This document shows, one piece after another, positions 49,161 to 57,675 of a DNA stretch of 64,000 bases. Each line of letters opens with the position of its first letter. Positions within the stretch are counted from its first letter, which is position 1. Source of the stretch: Nocardioides sp. URHA0032 (GTDB lineage Bacteria; Actinomycetota; Actinomycetes; Propionibacteriales; Nocardioidaceae); NCBI RefSeq assembly GCF_000620645.1, contig NZ_KK211160.1, forward strand, positions 62,001 to 126,000. The letters are read 5' to 3'. Below the pieces are notes generated by a model that was given only the letters and a program-made list of their open reading frames with translations, did no database searches and was not told the origin of the DNA. The position numbers and the translations under genes were made by a program.

Positions 49161-50333
49161 TCAGAAGCCGATCGGCAGGCCGGCGTAGTTCTCGGCCAGC
49201 CCGGCCGCGCCCGCCTCGCTGGACACGACCCAGCGCAGCTGCGCGAGCTGGAGCTCGCGGTCGAACGGGTCGTCGCCCGCGTGCAGCATCGTGGTCATCC
49301 ACCAGGAGAAGTGCGTGCACCGCCAGACCCGGCGCAGGGCGGTCGCGGAGTAGGCATCGGCGAGGGCGTGGTCGCCCGCCAGCAGCGCCACCAGCGCCGG
49401 CGCGAGGAGCGCGACGTCGGCGACGGCGAGGTTGAGGCCCTTGGCGCCGGTGGGCGGGACGATGTGGGCCGCGTCGCCGGCGAGGAAGAGCCGGCCGTGC
49501 CGCATCGGCTGCTGCACGAACGACCGCATCGGCAGCACGCTCCGGTCGGTGATCGCCCCGGTCGCGAGCCGCCACCCGTCCTGCCCGTGGCCGAGCCGGG
49601 TCGCGAGCCCGTCCCAGATCCGGTCGTCGGGCCAGTCGGCGAGGTCGGTGCCGTTCGGCACCTGGAGGTAGAAGCGGGAGACGGTCGACGAGCGCATCGA
49701 GTGCAGCGCGAACCCGTCCGGGTGCCAGGCGTAGATCAGCTCGTCGGTCGACGGCGCGACGTCGGCGAGGATGCCGAGCCACGAGTACGGGTAGGTTCGC
49801 GCCCAGGTACGCCGTACTCCCTCCGGCACCGCCCCGCGCGACGGGCCGAACGAGCCGTCGCAGCCGGCGACCACGTCGGCCTCGAGCCGCTGCGGCACGC
49901 CGTCCGCGTCGGTGAAGGTCACCGAGGGCCGGTCGGTCGCGAGGTCGTGCAGGGCGGTGTCGCTGACCTCGTGCACGAGCTGCTGGCCGCGCGCGTGCGC
50001 GGCGTCGACCAGGTCCTTCTGCACCTCGGTCTGGCCGTAGACCCACACGGACCGGCCCACCAGGTCGACAAAGTCGAGGTGGTGCCGCTCGCCCGGCCAC
50101 TGCAGGTGGATGCCGCGGTGCCGGTCACCCTCGCGCCCGAGCCGCTCGCCGAGGCCGACGTCGCGCAGCAGGTCCACCGTCGACTGCTCGAGGATGCCGG
50201 CGCGGATCCGGCTCGCGACGTACTCCTCCGACCGGGTGTCGAGCACGACGGAGTCGACACCCTCGGCCGCGAGGAGGTGCGAGAGCAGCACACCGGCGGG
50301 GCCCGCGCCGATGATGGCCACCTGCGTCCGCAT
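49161..50333 (-). CDS. pobA: 4-hydroxybenzoate 3-monooxygenase
   Basis: A 390-residue flavoprotein hydroxylase that converts 4-hydroxybenzoate to protocatechuate using NAD(P)H and oxygen. The FAD fingerprint is AIIGAGPAGVLLSHLL at the N-terminus, the DG motif is VVAGCDGSFGPSR, and the GD motif is LFLAGDAAHIVPPTGAKGLNLA. Length and the C-terminal WWMTTMLH are typical of PobA. It lies 36 nt downstream of the iclR-type gene on the same strand and feeds the divergently arranged pca genes. Confidence 0.95.
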   Translation of the reverse strand: MRTQVAIIGAGPAGVLLSHLLAAEGVDSVVLDTRSEEYVASRIRAGILEQSTVDLLRDVGLGERLGREGDRHRGIHLQWPGERHHLDFVDLVGRSVWVYGQTEVQKDLVDAAHARGQQLVHEVSDTALHDLATDRPSVTFTDADGVPQRLEADVVAGCDGSFGPSRGAVPEGVRRTWARTYPYSWLGILADVAPSTDELIYAWHPDGFALHSMRSSTVSRFYLQVPNGTDLADWPDDRIWDGLATRLGHGQDGWRLATGAITDRSVLPMRSFVQQPMRHGRLFLAGDAAHIVPPTGAKGLNLAVADVALLAPALVALLAGDHALADAYSATALRRVWRCTHFSWWMTTMLHAGDDPFDRELQLAQLRWVVSSEAGAAGLAENYAGLPIGF

Positions 50334-50369
50334 GGCGCGAGTCTCGCGGCGCTCACGCGGGCCGGGCCA

Positions 50370-51128
50370 TCAGCTCGTTCCGCTGGCCGAAAGTGCCCGG
50401 CCGACGCCGCGGGCCGCGACGTGCAGCGCACCGGCGAGCCGGGACCGGTCCCGGAGCGTCGGCACCACGATGCCGAGCGCGGCGACCACCTCCTCGCCGC
50501 GCCGGATCGGCACCGCGATCGAGCACGCGCCCAGGCTCATCTCCTCGGTGGTGGTGGCGTCGTCGTCGCGCAGCACCCGGGCGAGCTGCCGGCGCAGCAG
50601 CCCCGGCTGGGTGACGGTGTACGGCGTCACGCGGGTGAGGTTCGCGAGCACCTCCTGCTGGACCGCGGCCGGCGCGTGCGCGAGCAGCACCTTGCCGACG
50701 CCGGTCGCGTGCATCGGCAGTCGCGAGCCGACGCTGCTCACCACCGGGACCGACGCGTGCCCCGCCAGCCGGTCCAGGTAGAGCACCTCGCTGCCGTCGC
50801 GCACCGCGAGGTGCACGGTCGCCAGGGTGGCGCCGTACAGGTCGTGGAGGTACGGCGAGGCCAGCTCGCGCAGCCCCGTGTGCACGGGCGCCAGCAGTCC
50901 GAGGTCCCACATCCGGCGACCGACCGCGTAGTCGCCGGCCGGGGTCCGCACCAGCGCCCCCCAGGCGACCAGCTCGCCGACCAGCCGGTGGGCGGTCGGG
51001 ACCGGGAGCCCGGCCCGGCCCGCGAGCTCGGTGAGGGAGAGGCCGCGGTGGTGCTCGTCGAAGGCGCCGAGCAGGGCCAGCACCCGCGACGCGACCGTCG
51101 CGCCCGGGGTCGAGGTGTTGCCGGCCAT
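50370..51128 (-). CDS. IclR-family regulator of the pob/pca genes
   Basis: A 252-residue IclR protein with N-terminal winged helix (SRVLALLGAFDEHHRGLSLTELAGRAGLPVPTAHRLVGEL, about residues 14-53) and C-terminal GAF-like effector domain with SSVGSRLPMHATGVGKVLLA. In the family, PcaR/PobR-type members respond to beta-ketoadipate, protocatechuate or 4-hydroxybenzoate. It is co-directional with pobA and divergent from pcaH, and so probably controls both. TTCC-N7-GGAA in the intergenic region is a candidate binding site. Confidence 0.88.
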   Translation of the reverse strand: MAGNTSTPGATVASRVLALLGAFDEHHRGLSLTELAGRAGLPVPTAHRLVGELVAWGALVRTPAGDYAVGRRMWDLGLLAPVHTGLRELASPYLHDLYGATLATVHLAVRDGSEVLYLDRLAGHASVPVVSSVGSRLPMHATGVGKVLLAHAPAAVQQEVLANLTRVTPYTVTQPGLLRRQLARVLRDDDATTTEEMSLGACSIAVPIRRGEEVVAALGIVVPTLRDRSRLAGALHVAARGVGRALSASGTS

Positions 51129-51138
51129 GGGGCGATTC

Positions 51139-51153
51139 TTCCACTGGCCGGAA
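51139..51153. promoter_or_regulatory. Candidate IclR-type operator before pcaH/iclR
   Basis: TTCCACTGGCCGGAA, with arms TTCC and GGAA, lies in the 69-nt gap between the two divergent start codons. A closely similar TTCCGCTGGCCGAAAG is found at 50378-50393, upstream of pobA. Their shared core TTCC-CTGGCCG-AAAG suggests one regulator for both units. Confidence 0.45.
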
Positions 51154-51197
51154 AGCCGGCCTCGTCCCGACCGCACGTCGGTCCCTACGGTCGGCGG

Positions 51198-51968
51198 GTG
51201 ACGAGCTCCGATGCCGCGACCGCGACCCAGGCGGGGATCAGCGCCGAGATCGCGGCGATCGCCCACGAGTACGACGGCGCAGGGGTCGTCGAGACCGCGA
51301 CCCGGCTCGACTACCCGCCGTACCGCTCCAGCATCCTGCGGCACCCGACCAAGGCGGCGTTCCAGCTCGACCCCGAGGAGCTCGAGCTGTGCTCCCCGGT
51401 CTTCGGGCAGCGCGACATCGACCCGCTCGAGGCCGACCTCACGATCCAGCACCGCGGAGAGCCGATCGGCGAGCGGATGACCGTCAGCGGCCGCGTCACC
51501 GACGGCGACGGCCGGCCTGTCCGCCACCAGCTCGTCGAGATCTGGCAGGCGAACGCCGGCGGCCGCTACGTCCACCAGCGCGACCAGCACCCCGCGCCGC
51601 TGGATCCGAACTTCACCGGGATGGGCCGCTGCCTCACCGACGGCGACGGGACCTACCGGTTCACCACGATCAAGCCGGGCGCGTACCCCTGGCGCAACCA
51701 CCACAACGCCTGGCGGCCGGCGCACCTCCACTTCTCGCTGTTCGGCACGGAGTTCACGCAGCGGCTGGTCACCCAGATGTACTTCCCGGGCGATCCTCTC
51801 TTCGCGCTCGACCCGATCTTCCAGGCGATCACCGACCGGGACGCGCGGGACCGGCTCGTGGCGACCTACGACCACGACGAGACCCGGCCCGAGTGGAGCC
51901 TCGGCTACCGCTGGGACATCGTGCTCTCCGGATCCCGCCGGACCCCCCTCGAAGGAGACGTCGAGTGA
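51198..51968 (+). CDS. pcaH: Protocatechuate 3,4-dioxygenase beta subunit
   Basis: A 256-residue subunit carrying the iron(III) site. Conserved parts are DLTIQHRGEPIGERMTVSG, LVEIWQANAGGRYVHQRDQH (Tyr ligand region), and YPWRNHHNAWRPAHLHFSLFG, where the Tyr and the two His of HLH are the iron ligands. It cleaves protocatechuate between the hydroxyls to beta-carboxy-cis,cis-muconate. TACGGT six nt before the GTG indicates leaderless transcription. It overlaps pcaG by GTGA. Confidence 0.97.
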   Translation: MTSSDAATATQAGISAEIAAIAHEYDGAGVVETATRLDYPPYRSSILRHPTKAAFQLDPEELELCSPVFGQRDIDPLEADLTIQHRGEPIGERMTVSGRVTDGDGRPVRHQLVEIWQANAGGRYVHQRDQHPAPLDPNFTGMGRCLTDGDGTYRFTTIKPGAYPWRNHHNAWRPAHLHFSLFGTEFTQRLVTQMYFPGDPLFALDPIFQAITDRDARDRLVATYDHDETRPEWSLGYRWDIVLSGSRRTPLEGDVE

Positions 51969-52465
51969 CCGCACCGACCCCCGGTCAGACCGTCGGCCCG
52001 TTCTTCGGGTTCGCGCTGCCGTACGACGGCGACCACCAGCTCGTCCCGCCCACCCGGCCGGACGCGATCCGGCTGCACGGCCGGGTGCTGGACGGGGCGG
52101 GCGACCCGGTGCCGGACGCGATCCTCGATCTCTGGCAGGCGGCGCCCGACGGGACGGTCCCGCAGGTCGAGGGCTCGCTGCACCGCGACGGCTACACGTT
52201 CACGGGCTGGGGCCGGGCAGCGACCGACCGCACCGGCCGCTACCAGTTCACGACGCTGCGGCCCGGTGGCGCGGCGCCGTACTTCGCGATCGCGGTGTTC
52301 GCGCGGGGCCTGCTCGACCGGCTGTTCACGCGGGCCTACCTCCCGGGTGCGGCACCGGCGGCGCTGCGCAGCCTGGAGGCGGTCGCCGACGACCGCGGCT
52401 TCGGCTTCGACATCCGGCTGCAGGGCGAGGACGAGACCGTCTTCCTCTCCTTCGCGCGAGACTGA
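51965..52465 (+). CDS. pcaG: Protocatechuate 3,4-dioxygenase alpha subunit
   Basis: A 166-residue alpha subunit opening with the family motif PTPGQTVGPFFGFALPYDG and containing AILDLWQAAPDG and TTLRPGGAAPYFAIAVFARG. It pairs with PcaH; it lacks iron ligands of its own. The start overlaps pcaH by four nt, and pcaB begins five nt after its stop. Confidence 0.96.
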   Translation: MTAPTPGQTVGPFFGFALPYDGDHQLVPPTRPDAIRLHGRVLDGAGDPVPDAILDLWQAAPDGTVPQVEGSLHRDGYTFTGWGRAATDRTGRYQFTTLRPGGAAPYFAIAVFARGLLDRLFTRAYLPGAAPAALRSLEAVADDRGFGFDIRLQGEDETVFLSFARD

Positions 52466-52469
52466 GCGC

Positions 52470-53543
52470 ATGACGGACCTGTTCTGGCCCGGGGACGAGC
52501 GCGCGGGCGGCCACTTCACCGCGACGGAGTTCGTCCGGGCGATGGTCGAGGTGGAGTCGCAGTGGCTCGGCGACGTGCTCGAGGTGCCCGACGACGTGGA
52601 CGACATCGCGCGCGAGGCCGCCGACGGCGGCAACCCCGTCGTCGCGCTGGTGCGGCGGCTCCGCGAGCAGGACCGCGACGTCCATCGCGGCCTGACCAGC
52701 CAGGACGTCGTCGACTCGGCACTGATGCTGATGGCCGAGGCCGCCTGCGCCGACCTGCGCCGCGACCTGGCCGCGCTCGGCAGCAGCCTGGCGCGGCTCG
52801 CCGGCGACCACCGCGACACCCCGATGGTCGCGCGGACCCTGACCCAGCACGCCGTCCCGACGACGTTCGGCTTCCGGGTGGCCGCCTGGCTGACCGCCGT
52901 CCTGGACGCGTACGACGACGTCGCGCGCCTGGAGTTCCCGCGGCAGGTGGGCGGCGCTGCCGGCACCCGGGCCGCGATCGTCGAGCTCGGGCGCGAGCTG
53001 CCGGCCGGCGTACCGCGCTGGCACACGACCCGCGCGCCCGTCACCCGGCTGGGCGACGCGCTCGTGGGGTGCACGGACGCGTGCGCGCGGATCGCGAACG
53101 ACGTCGTGGTGATGTCGCGACCCGAGATCGGCGAGCTCGCGGAGGGCGCGGGCGGCGGCTCGTCGACGATGCCGGGCAAGGCCAACCCTGTGCTGTCCGT
53201 GCTGGTCCGGCGCGCCGCGCTCACGACACCGCAGCTCGCCGCGACGCTCCACCTCGCGGCCGCCCAGCAGGTCGACGACCGCGCCGACGGCGGGTGGCAC
53301 GCGGAGTGGGCGACGTTGCGGGACCTGGTCCGGCGCACGCTCGTCGCCGCGTCCCAGACAGCCGAGCTGGTGGCCGGCCTCCGGGTCGACACCGGACGGA
53401 TGGCCGCGACGCTCGCGGCCGCCGGTGACGCCGTACTCGCCGAGCAGCGCACCATGACCGACCACCCCGCGCCGACGTACCTCGGCGACGCCGCGGCGTA
53501 CGTCGACGGGGTCGTCGCCCGCGCGCGGGAGACCTTGCGATGA
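52470..53543 (+). CDS. pcaB: 3-carboxy-cis,cis-muconate cycloisomerase
   Basis: A 357-residue member of the fumarase/aspartase superfamily. The signature loop GGGSSTMPGKANPVLS is present near residue 231, and HRGLTSQDVVDSALMLM and TLTQHAVPTTFG match PcaB. It lactonises carboxymuconate to gamma-carboxymuconolactone. It is shorter than the approximately 450-residue proteobacterial form but normal for actinobacterial operons. It overlaps pcaD by ATGA. Confidence 0.95.
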   Translation: MTDLFWPGDERAGGHFTATEFVRAMVEVESQWLGDVLEVPDDVDDIAREAADGGNPVVALVRRLREQDRDVHRGLTSQDVVDSALMLMAEAACADLRRDLAALGSSLARLAGDHRDTPMVARTLTQHAVPTTFGFRVAAWLTAVLDAYDDVARLEFPRQVGGAAGTRAAIVELGRELPAGVPRWHTTRAPVTRLGDALVGCTDACARIANDVVVMSRPEIGELAEGAGGGSSTMPGKANPVLSVLVRRAALTTPQLAATLHLAAAQQVDDRADGGWHAEWATLRDLVRRTLVAASQTAELVAGLRVDTGRMAATLAAAGDAVLAEQRTMTDHPAPTYLGDAAAYVDGVVARARETLR

Positions 53544-54268
53544 CCCGGCCGCTGCTGGTGCTCGGGCCGTCCCTCGGCACGTCCGCGACCGCGCTCTGGG
53601 GGGCCTGCGCCGAGCTGCTCGCGCGGGACTTCGAGGTGCTGGCCTGGGACCTGCCCGGCCACGGCTCCGCGCGCGAGGTGCCCGGGCCGGTGACGATAGC
53701 CGGCCTCGCGACCGCGGTGCTCGACCGCGTCGACGGGCCGTTCTTCCACGCCGGTGACTCGGCCGGCGGGGCCGTCGGGCTGCAGCTCGCGCTCGACGCG
53801 CCCGACCGGGTCCGCGGGGTGGTGGCGCTCTGCACGGGCGCGCGGATCGGCACCGAGGAGTCGTGGGCCGAGCGGATCGCGCAGGTCCGCGCCTCCGGGA
53901 CCCCCGGCCTGGTGAGCGCGTCCGCCGGCCGCTGGTTCGGCACCGGGTTCCTGGAGCGCGAGCCCGCGCGGGCCTCCGCGCTGCTGCACGCGCTGAGCGA
54001 CGCCGACGACGAGGGGTACGTCGCGGTCTGCCGCGCGCTCGCCACCTTCGACGTTCGCGACCGGCTCGGCGAGATCGGCGTACCCGTGCTGGCCGTCGCC
54101 GGTGAGCAGGACACCGTCTGCCCGCCGGACCTGCTGCGCGAGGTCGCCGACGGCGTACTCCGCGGGCAGTACGCCGAGCTGCCGGGCGTCGCCCACCTCG
54201 CGCCGGCCGAGGCGCCCGAAGCGGTCGCCGACCTGATCCGCGAGCACTGCCTGGAAGGAGCACGATGA
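53540..54268 (+). CDS. pcaD: 3-oxoadipate enol-lactonase
   Basis: A 242-residue alpha/beta hydrolase. The nucleophile elbow is AGDSAGGAVG, the acid is Asp in VAGEQDTVCPP and the base is His in LPGVAHLAPAEAPE. It hydrolyses the enol-lactone to 3-oxoadipate. In many actinobacteria it is fused to PcaC as PcaL; here the two are separate but overlap by ATGA. The GDSAGG elbow differs from the more usual GLSxGG of PcaD. Confidence 0.9.
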   Translation: MTRPLLVLGPSLGTSATALWGACAELLARDFEVLAWDLPGHGSAREVPGPVTIAGLATAVLDRVDGPFFHAGDSAGGAVGLQLALDAPDRVRGVVALCTGARIGTEESWAERIAQVRASGTPGLVSASAGRWFGTGFLEREPARASALLHALSDADDEGYVAVCRALATFDVRDRLGEIGVPVLAVAGEQDTVCPPDLLREVADGVLRGQYAELPGVAHLAPAEAPEAVADLIREHCLEGAR

Positions 54269-54636
54269 CCTACGACGAGGGCATGCGGGTCCGGCGGGAG
54301 GTGCTCGGCGACGAGCACGTCGACCGGGCGACCGCGAACGCCACCGATCTCACCCGCGACTTCCAGGAGCTGATCACCGCCTACGCCTGGGGCGAGGTCT
54401 GGACGCGACCCGGCCTCGACCGGCGCAGCCGCTCGATGATCACCCTCACCGCCCTGGTCGCCCGCGGCCACCACGAGGAGCTCGCGCTGCACCTGCGGGC
54501 CGCGGGGCGCAACGGCCTCACGGTCGACGAGATCAGGGAGGTGCTCCTGCAGAGCGCGATCTACTGCGGCGTGCCCGACGCGAACACCGCCTTCCGGATC
54601 GCCCAGCAGGTGCTGTCCGAGGAGGGCGCGCTGTAG
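54265..54636 (+). CDS. pcaC: 4-carboxymuconolactone decarboxylase
   Basis: A 123-residue AhpD-fold protein that removes CO2 from gamma-carboxymuconolactone. Family features are RREVLGDEHVDRA, WTRPGLDRRSRSMITLTAL, RGHHEELALHLRAA with the functional His, and YCGVPDANTAF. GGAAGGAG precedes the ATG. As a separate protein rather than the C-terminal part of PcaL, it gives the classical five-gene pcaHGBDC order. Confidence 0.94.
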   Translation: MTYDEGMRVRREVLGDEHVDRATANATDLTRDFQELITAYAWGEVWTRPGLDRRSRSMITLTALVARGHHEELALHLRAAGRNGLTVDEIREVLLQSAIYCGVPDANTAFRIAQQVLSEEGAL

Positions 54637-54706
54637 GGCCTCGTCCATCGTGAAAACGGGCCGGGGGACGTACGCTCAGGTCCTCGGACCGGACGGGGGA
54701 ACGCTC

Positions 54707-54904
54707 ATGTTCACGTACTTCTTGATCGCCGCGGCGGTCGTGCTGGTCCTCGCGGGGGTGTGGCAGCAGGTCCGCACGTGGGACAAGCCGGGTCGTCACA
54801 TCACGCAGAACGCGCCGATGGACGACGCGATGAACAGCCGCGCGAGGTTCCAGCACGACCTCAACTCCAGCAGCCAGTCGTACGGCGGCGGGGCAGGCAG
54901 CTAG
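54707..54904 (+). CDS. Small single-pass membrane protein
   Basis: A 65-residue protein with one N-terminal transmembrane helix (about residues 3-20) and a polar tail rich in Ser, Gln and Gly (from QQVRTWDKPG to YGGGAGS). GGGGGA before the ATG supports expression. I do not recognise the protein. Its stop overlaps the convergent LysR gene by four nt, and it sits between the two halves of the pca pathway without an obvious link. Confidence 0.6.
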   Translation: MFTYFLIAAAVVLVLAGVWQQVRTWDKPGRHITQNAPMDDAMNSRARFQHDLNSSSQSYGGGAGS

Positions 54905-55770
54905 ACGCACCGCTCGACGATCGCGGCGACCTGCCGGGCGGCCGGCGAGGCGTCGGCGCGTGCGGCGAGCGCCAGGTCGATCGTCGGGGCGTCGGTGAGC
55001 GCGACGTACGCGACGCCCTCGAGCCCCAGGCTGCGCACCGGCTCGGGCACCAGCGCGACGCCGAGGCCCGCGGCGACGAACACCACCAGCGTGGCGGTCT
55101 CGGACACCTCGAGCAGCGAGGAGGGCTCGAAGCCCGCGGCCGCACAGGCCGCCAGCACCTGCGCGTGCATCGAGGACCGGCGTCCGGACGGGTGGATCAC
55201 GAATGGCTCGTCCTTCAGTCGGGCCAGCCCGATCCGACGGCGTCCGGCGAGCGGGTGGTGGGCCGGGAGCACGGCGACCAGCCGCTCGGAGCGCAGCGTG
55301 CGCGCGTCGAGCCCGGGCTCACCGGGGCGCAGCAGCACCAGGTCGTAGGTGCGGTCCGCCAGGCCCGCGACCAGCTGGGGTGACAGCAGCTCGCCGTGCA
55401 GCTCGAGCGCGACGTCGGGCAGCTCCCGGCGTACTTCCCGGGCCACGCGGGGCAGGACGTCGTACGTCGCCGTGCCGACGAACCCGATCGACACTCGGCC
55501 CGCGTGCCCGCTCGCGAGCGACGTCATGTCGTCGCGCGCGCGGTCGACGTCGGCGAGCACGTCGCGGGCGTGGCCGACGAACCGTCCCCCGGCCTCGGTG
55601 AGCTCGACCCGGCGCGTGGTGCGGCTGAAGAGGGTGACGCCGAGCTCGCGCTCGAGCTGCTTGATCTGCTGGGAGAGCGCGGGCTGGGCCAGGTGCAGCC
55701 GCTCCGCCGCGCGCCCGAAGTGCCGCTCCTCGGCGAGGACGGCGAACGACCGGAGGTGCCGCAGTTCCAT
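54901..55770 (-). CDS. LysR-family regulator (pcaFIJ-linked)
   Basis: A 289-residue LysR regulator with the HTH in MELRHLRSFAVLAEERHFGRAAERLHLAQPALSQQIKQLERE (about residues 1-42; quoted here in outline) and a periplasmic-binding-like effector domain. It is divergent from pcaF with a 70-nt gap, the usual place for a LysR activator, so it probably responds to a pathway intermediate and activates pcaFIJ. Whether it also acts on the pcaHGBDC unit is not clear. Confidence 0.9.
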   Translation of the reverse strand: MELRHLRSFAVLAEERHFGRAAERLHLAQPALSQQIKQLERELGVTLFSRTTRRVELTEAGGRFVGHARDVLADVDRARDDMTSLASGHAGRVSIGFVGTATYDVLPRVAREVRRELPDVALELHGELLSPQLVAGLADRTYDLVLLRPGEPGLDARTLRSERLVAVLPAHHPLAGRRRIGLARLKDEPFVIHPSGRRSSMHAQVLAACAAAGFEPSSLLEVSETATLVVFVAAGLGVALVPEPVRSLGLEGVAYVALTDAPTIDLALAARADASPAARQVAAIVERCV

Positions 55771-55794
55771 GCCTGCAACTTATCAATCCAGCAG

Positions 55795-55811
55795 GATTCA
55801 GTATTGGAATC
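55795..55811. promoter_or_regulatory. Candidate LysR-binding site before pcaF
   Basis: GATTC-AGTATTG-GAATC is a perfect five-bp inverted repeat 30 nt upstream of the pcaF ATG and 25 nt from the LysR start. It contains the T-N11-A spacing typical of LysR sites and lies just before the TAGGCT element of pcaF. Confidence 0.5.
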
Positions 55812-55840
55812 GATCACGGGTCCGGGCCTAGGCTCGATTC

Positions 55841-57010
55841 ATGAGTTCCGCCTTCCTGTACGCCGCCGCCCGCACGCCCTTCGGCCGCTTCGGCGGCGCC
55901 CTCGCGGAGGAGCGCCCCGACGACCTGGCCGCGGTCGCGATCCGGGGCGCGCTCGCCAAGGCACCCGACCTCGACCCGGCCGCGATCGGCGACGTTGCCT
56001 GGGGCTGCGCCAACCAGGCCGGGGAGGACAACCGGAACGTCGGCCGGATGGCCGTGCTGCTCGCCGGCCTGCCCGTCTCCGTCCCGGCCACGACCGTGAA
56101 CCGGCTCTGCGGCTCCTCCCTCGATGCCGCGATCATCGGGTCGCGGGCGATCGAGTCCGGCGACGCCCAGGTCGTGCTCACCGGCGGCGTCGAGTCGATG
56201 ACCCGGGCGCCGTGGGTGCTGCCGAAGCCGTCGCGCGCGTTCCCGGCCGGCAACGTCACCGCGGTCTCGACGACGCTCGGCTGGCGGCTGGTCAACGCGA
56301 ACATGCCGGAGGAGTGGACGGTCTCGCTCGGCGAGGCCAACGAGCTGCTCGGTGAGAAGTTCGCGGTCTCGCGCGAGCGGCAGGACGAGTTCGCCGCCCG
56401 CTCGCACCAGCTGGCCGACGCCGCCTGGAACGCCGGGTTCTACGACGACCTCGTCGTCCCGGTCGGCGAGCTGACCCGCGACGAGGGCATCCGGCCGGGC
56501 TCGACCGCCGAGAAGCTGGCCGGTCTCAAGCCGTCGTTCCGCCCGGACGGCACCATCACCGCCGGCAACGCGTCCCCACTCAACGACGGGGCTTCCGCCG
56601 TACTGCTCGGGTCGGAGGGCGCGCCGATCGGCGTCGACCCGATCGCCCGGATCGCCGGCCGCGGGGTGTCTGCCGTCGAGCCGCCGATGTTCGGCTACGC
56701 GCCCGTCGAGGCCGCCGACCGCGCGCTCGCCCGCGCCGGGATCACCTGGCGGGACGTGAGCGCGGTGGAGCTGAACGAGGCGTTCGCGGTGCAGTCGCTC
56801 GCCTGCGTCGATGCCTGGAAGATCGACCCGGAGATCGTGAACGCCAAGGGCGGCGCGATCGCCATCGGCCACCCGCTCGGCGCGTCCGGCGGCCGGATCC
56901 TCGGCACCCTCGCCGCGCGGCTGCAGGAGTCCGGCGGCCGGTACGGCGTCGCCGCGATCTGCATCGGCGTCGGCCAGGCCCTGGCCGTGGTCCTCGAGAA
57001 CGTCTCGTGA
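55841..57010 (+). CDS. pcaF: 3-oxoadipyl-CoA / acetyl-CoA acetyltransferase (thiolase)
   Basis: A 389-residue thiolase. The nucleophilic Cys is in NRLCGSSLDA (near residue 90), the late catalytic residues are in NEAFAVQ, IGHPLGASGGR and AICIGVGQ. It splits 3-oxoadipyl-CoA to succinyl-CoA and acetyl-CoA, closing the pathway. TAGGCT six nt before the ATG suggests a leaderless start. It overlaps pcaI by GTGA. Confidence 0.92.
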   Translation: MSSAFLYAAARTPFGRFGGALAEERPDDLAAVAIRGALAKAPDLDPAAIGDVAWGCANQAGEDNRNVGRMAVLLAGLPVSVPATTVNRLCGSSLDAAIIGSRAIESGDAQVVLTGGVESMTRAPWVLPKPSRAFPAGNVTAVSTTLGWRLVNANMPEEWTVSLGEANELLGEKFAVSRERQDEFAARSHQLADAAWNAGFYDDLVVPVGELTRDEGIRPGSTAEKLAGLKPSFRPDGTITAGNASPLNDGASAVLLGSEGAPIGVDPIARIAGRGVSAVEPPMFGYAPVEAADRALARAGITWRDVSAVELNEAFAVQSLACVDAWKIDPEIVNAKGGAIAIGHPLGASGGRILGTLAARLQESGGRYGVAAICIGVGQALAVVLENVS

Positions 57011-57675
57011 AGGTCTGCGCCACCGCAGGGGAGGCCGTCGCCGGGATCGCGGACGGATCGACCGTGCTGGTCGGCGGGTTCGGCATGGCCGGCATGCCGG
57101 TGCACCTGATCGACGCGCTCATCGAGCAGGGCGCCGCCGACCTGACGATCGTGTCCAACAACGCGGGCAACGGCGACACGGGTCTGGCCGCACTGCTGGC
57201 GCGGGGCCGGGTGCGCAAGGTGATCTGCTCGTTCCCGCGCCAGCACGACTCGTGGGTGTTCGACGGGCTCTACCGGAGCGGGAGGATCGAGCTGGAGCTG
57301 GTGCCGCAGGGCAACCTGGCCGAGCGGATGCGCGCGGCGGGCGCCGGGATCGGCGCCTTCTTCAGCCCGACCGGCGCGGGCACTCCGCTCGCCGAGGGCA
57401 AGGAGACTCGCGAGATCGACGGCCGGATCTACGTGCTCGAGTACCCGATCAAGGGCGACGTCGCGCTCGTCGGCGCGCACCGCGCGGACCGGATGGGCAA
57501 CCTGGTCTACCGGAAGACCGCCCGGAACTTCGGCCCCGTGATGGCGACCGCGGCCGCGACGGTGATCGTGCAGGTCTCGGAGGTCGTGGAGACTGGCGAC
57601 CTCGACCCCGAGGCGATCGTGACGCCCTCCATCTACGTGGACCGCGTCGTGAGCGTGGGGACTGTCGCCGGATGA
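57007..57675 (+). CDS. pcaI: 3-oxoadipate CoA-transferase subunit A
   Basis: A 222-residue subunit of the type I CoA-transferase family, with the glycine-rich GSTVLVGGFGMAGMPVHLI near the N-terminus and SNNAGNGDTGLAALL and GRIYVLEYPIKGDVALV later. It transfers CoA from succinyl-CoA to 3-oxoadipate together with PcaJ. GTG start overlaps pcaF; its TGA overlaps the pcaJ ATG. Confidence 0.93.
   Translation: MKVCATAGEAVAGIADGSTVLVGGFGMAGMPVHLIDALIEQGAADLTIVSNNAGNGDTGLAALLARGRVRKVICSFPRQHDSWVFDGLYRSGRIELELVPQGNLAERMRAAGAGIGAFFSPTGAGTPLAEGKETREIDGRIYVLEYPIKGDVALVGAHRADRMGNLVYRKTARNFGPVMATAAATVIVQVSEVVETGDLDPEAIVTPSIYVDRVVSVGTVAG

Noticed and set aside
49281..51197. Open frame upstream of pcaH on the plus strand
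   Set aside because: It is antisense to pobA and the iclR-type gene; the real pcaH begins at GTG 51198, with a -10 element placed as in the other leaderless genes.
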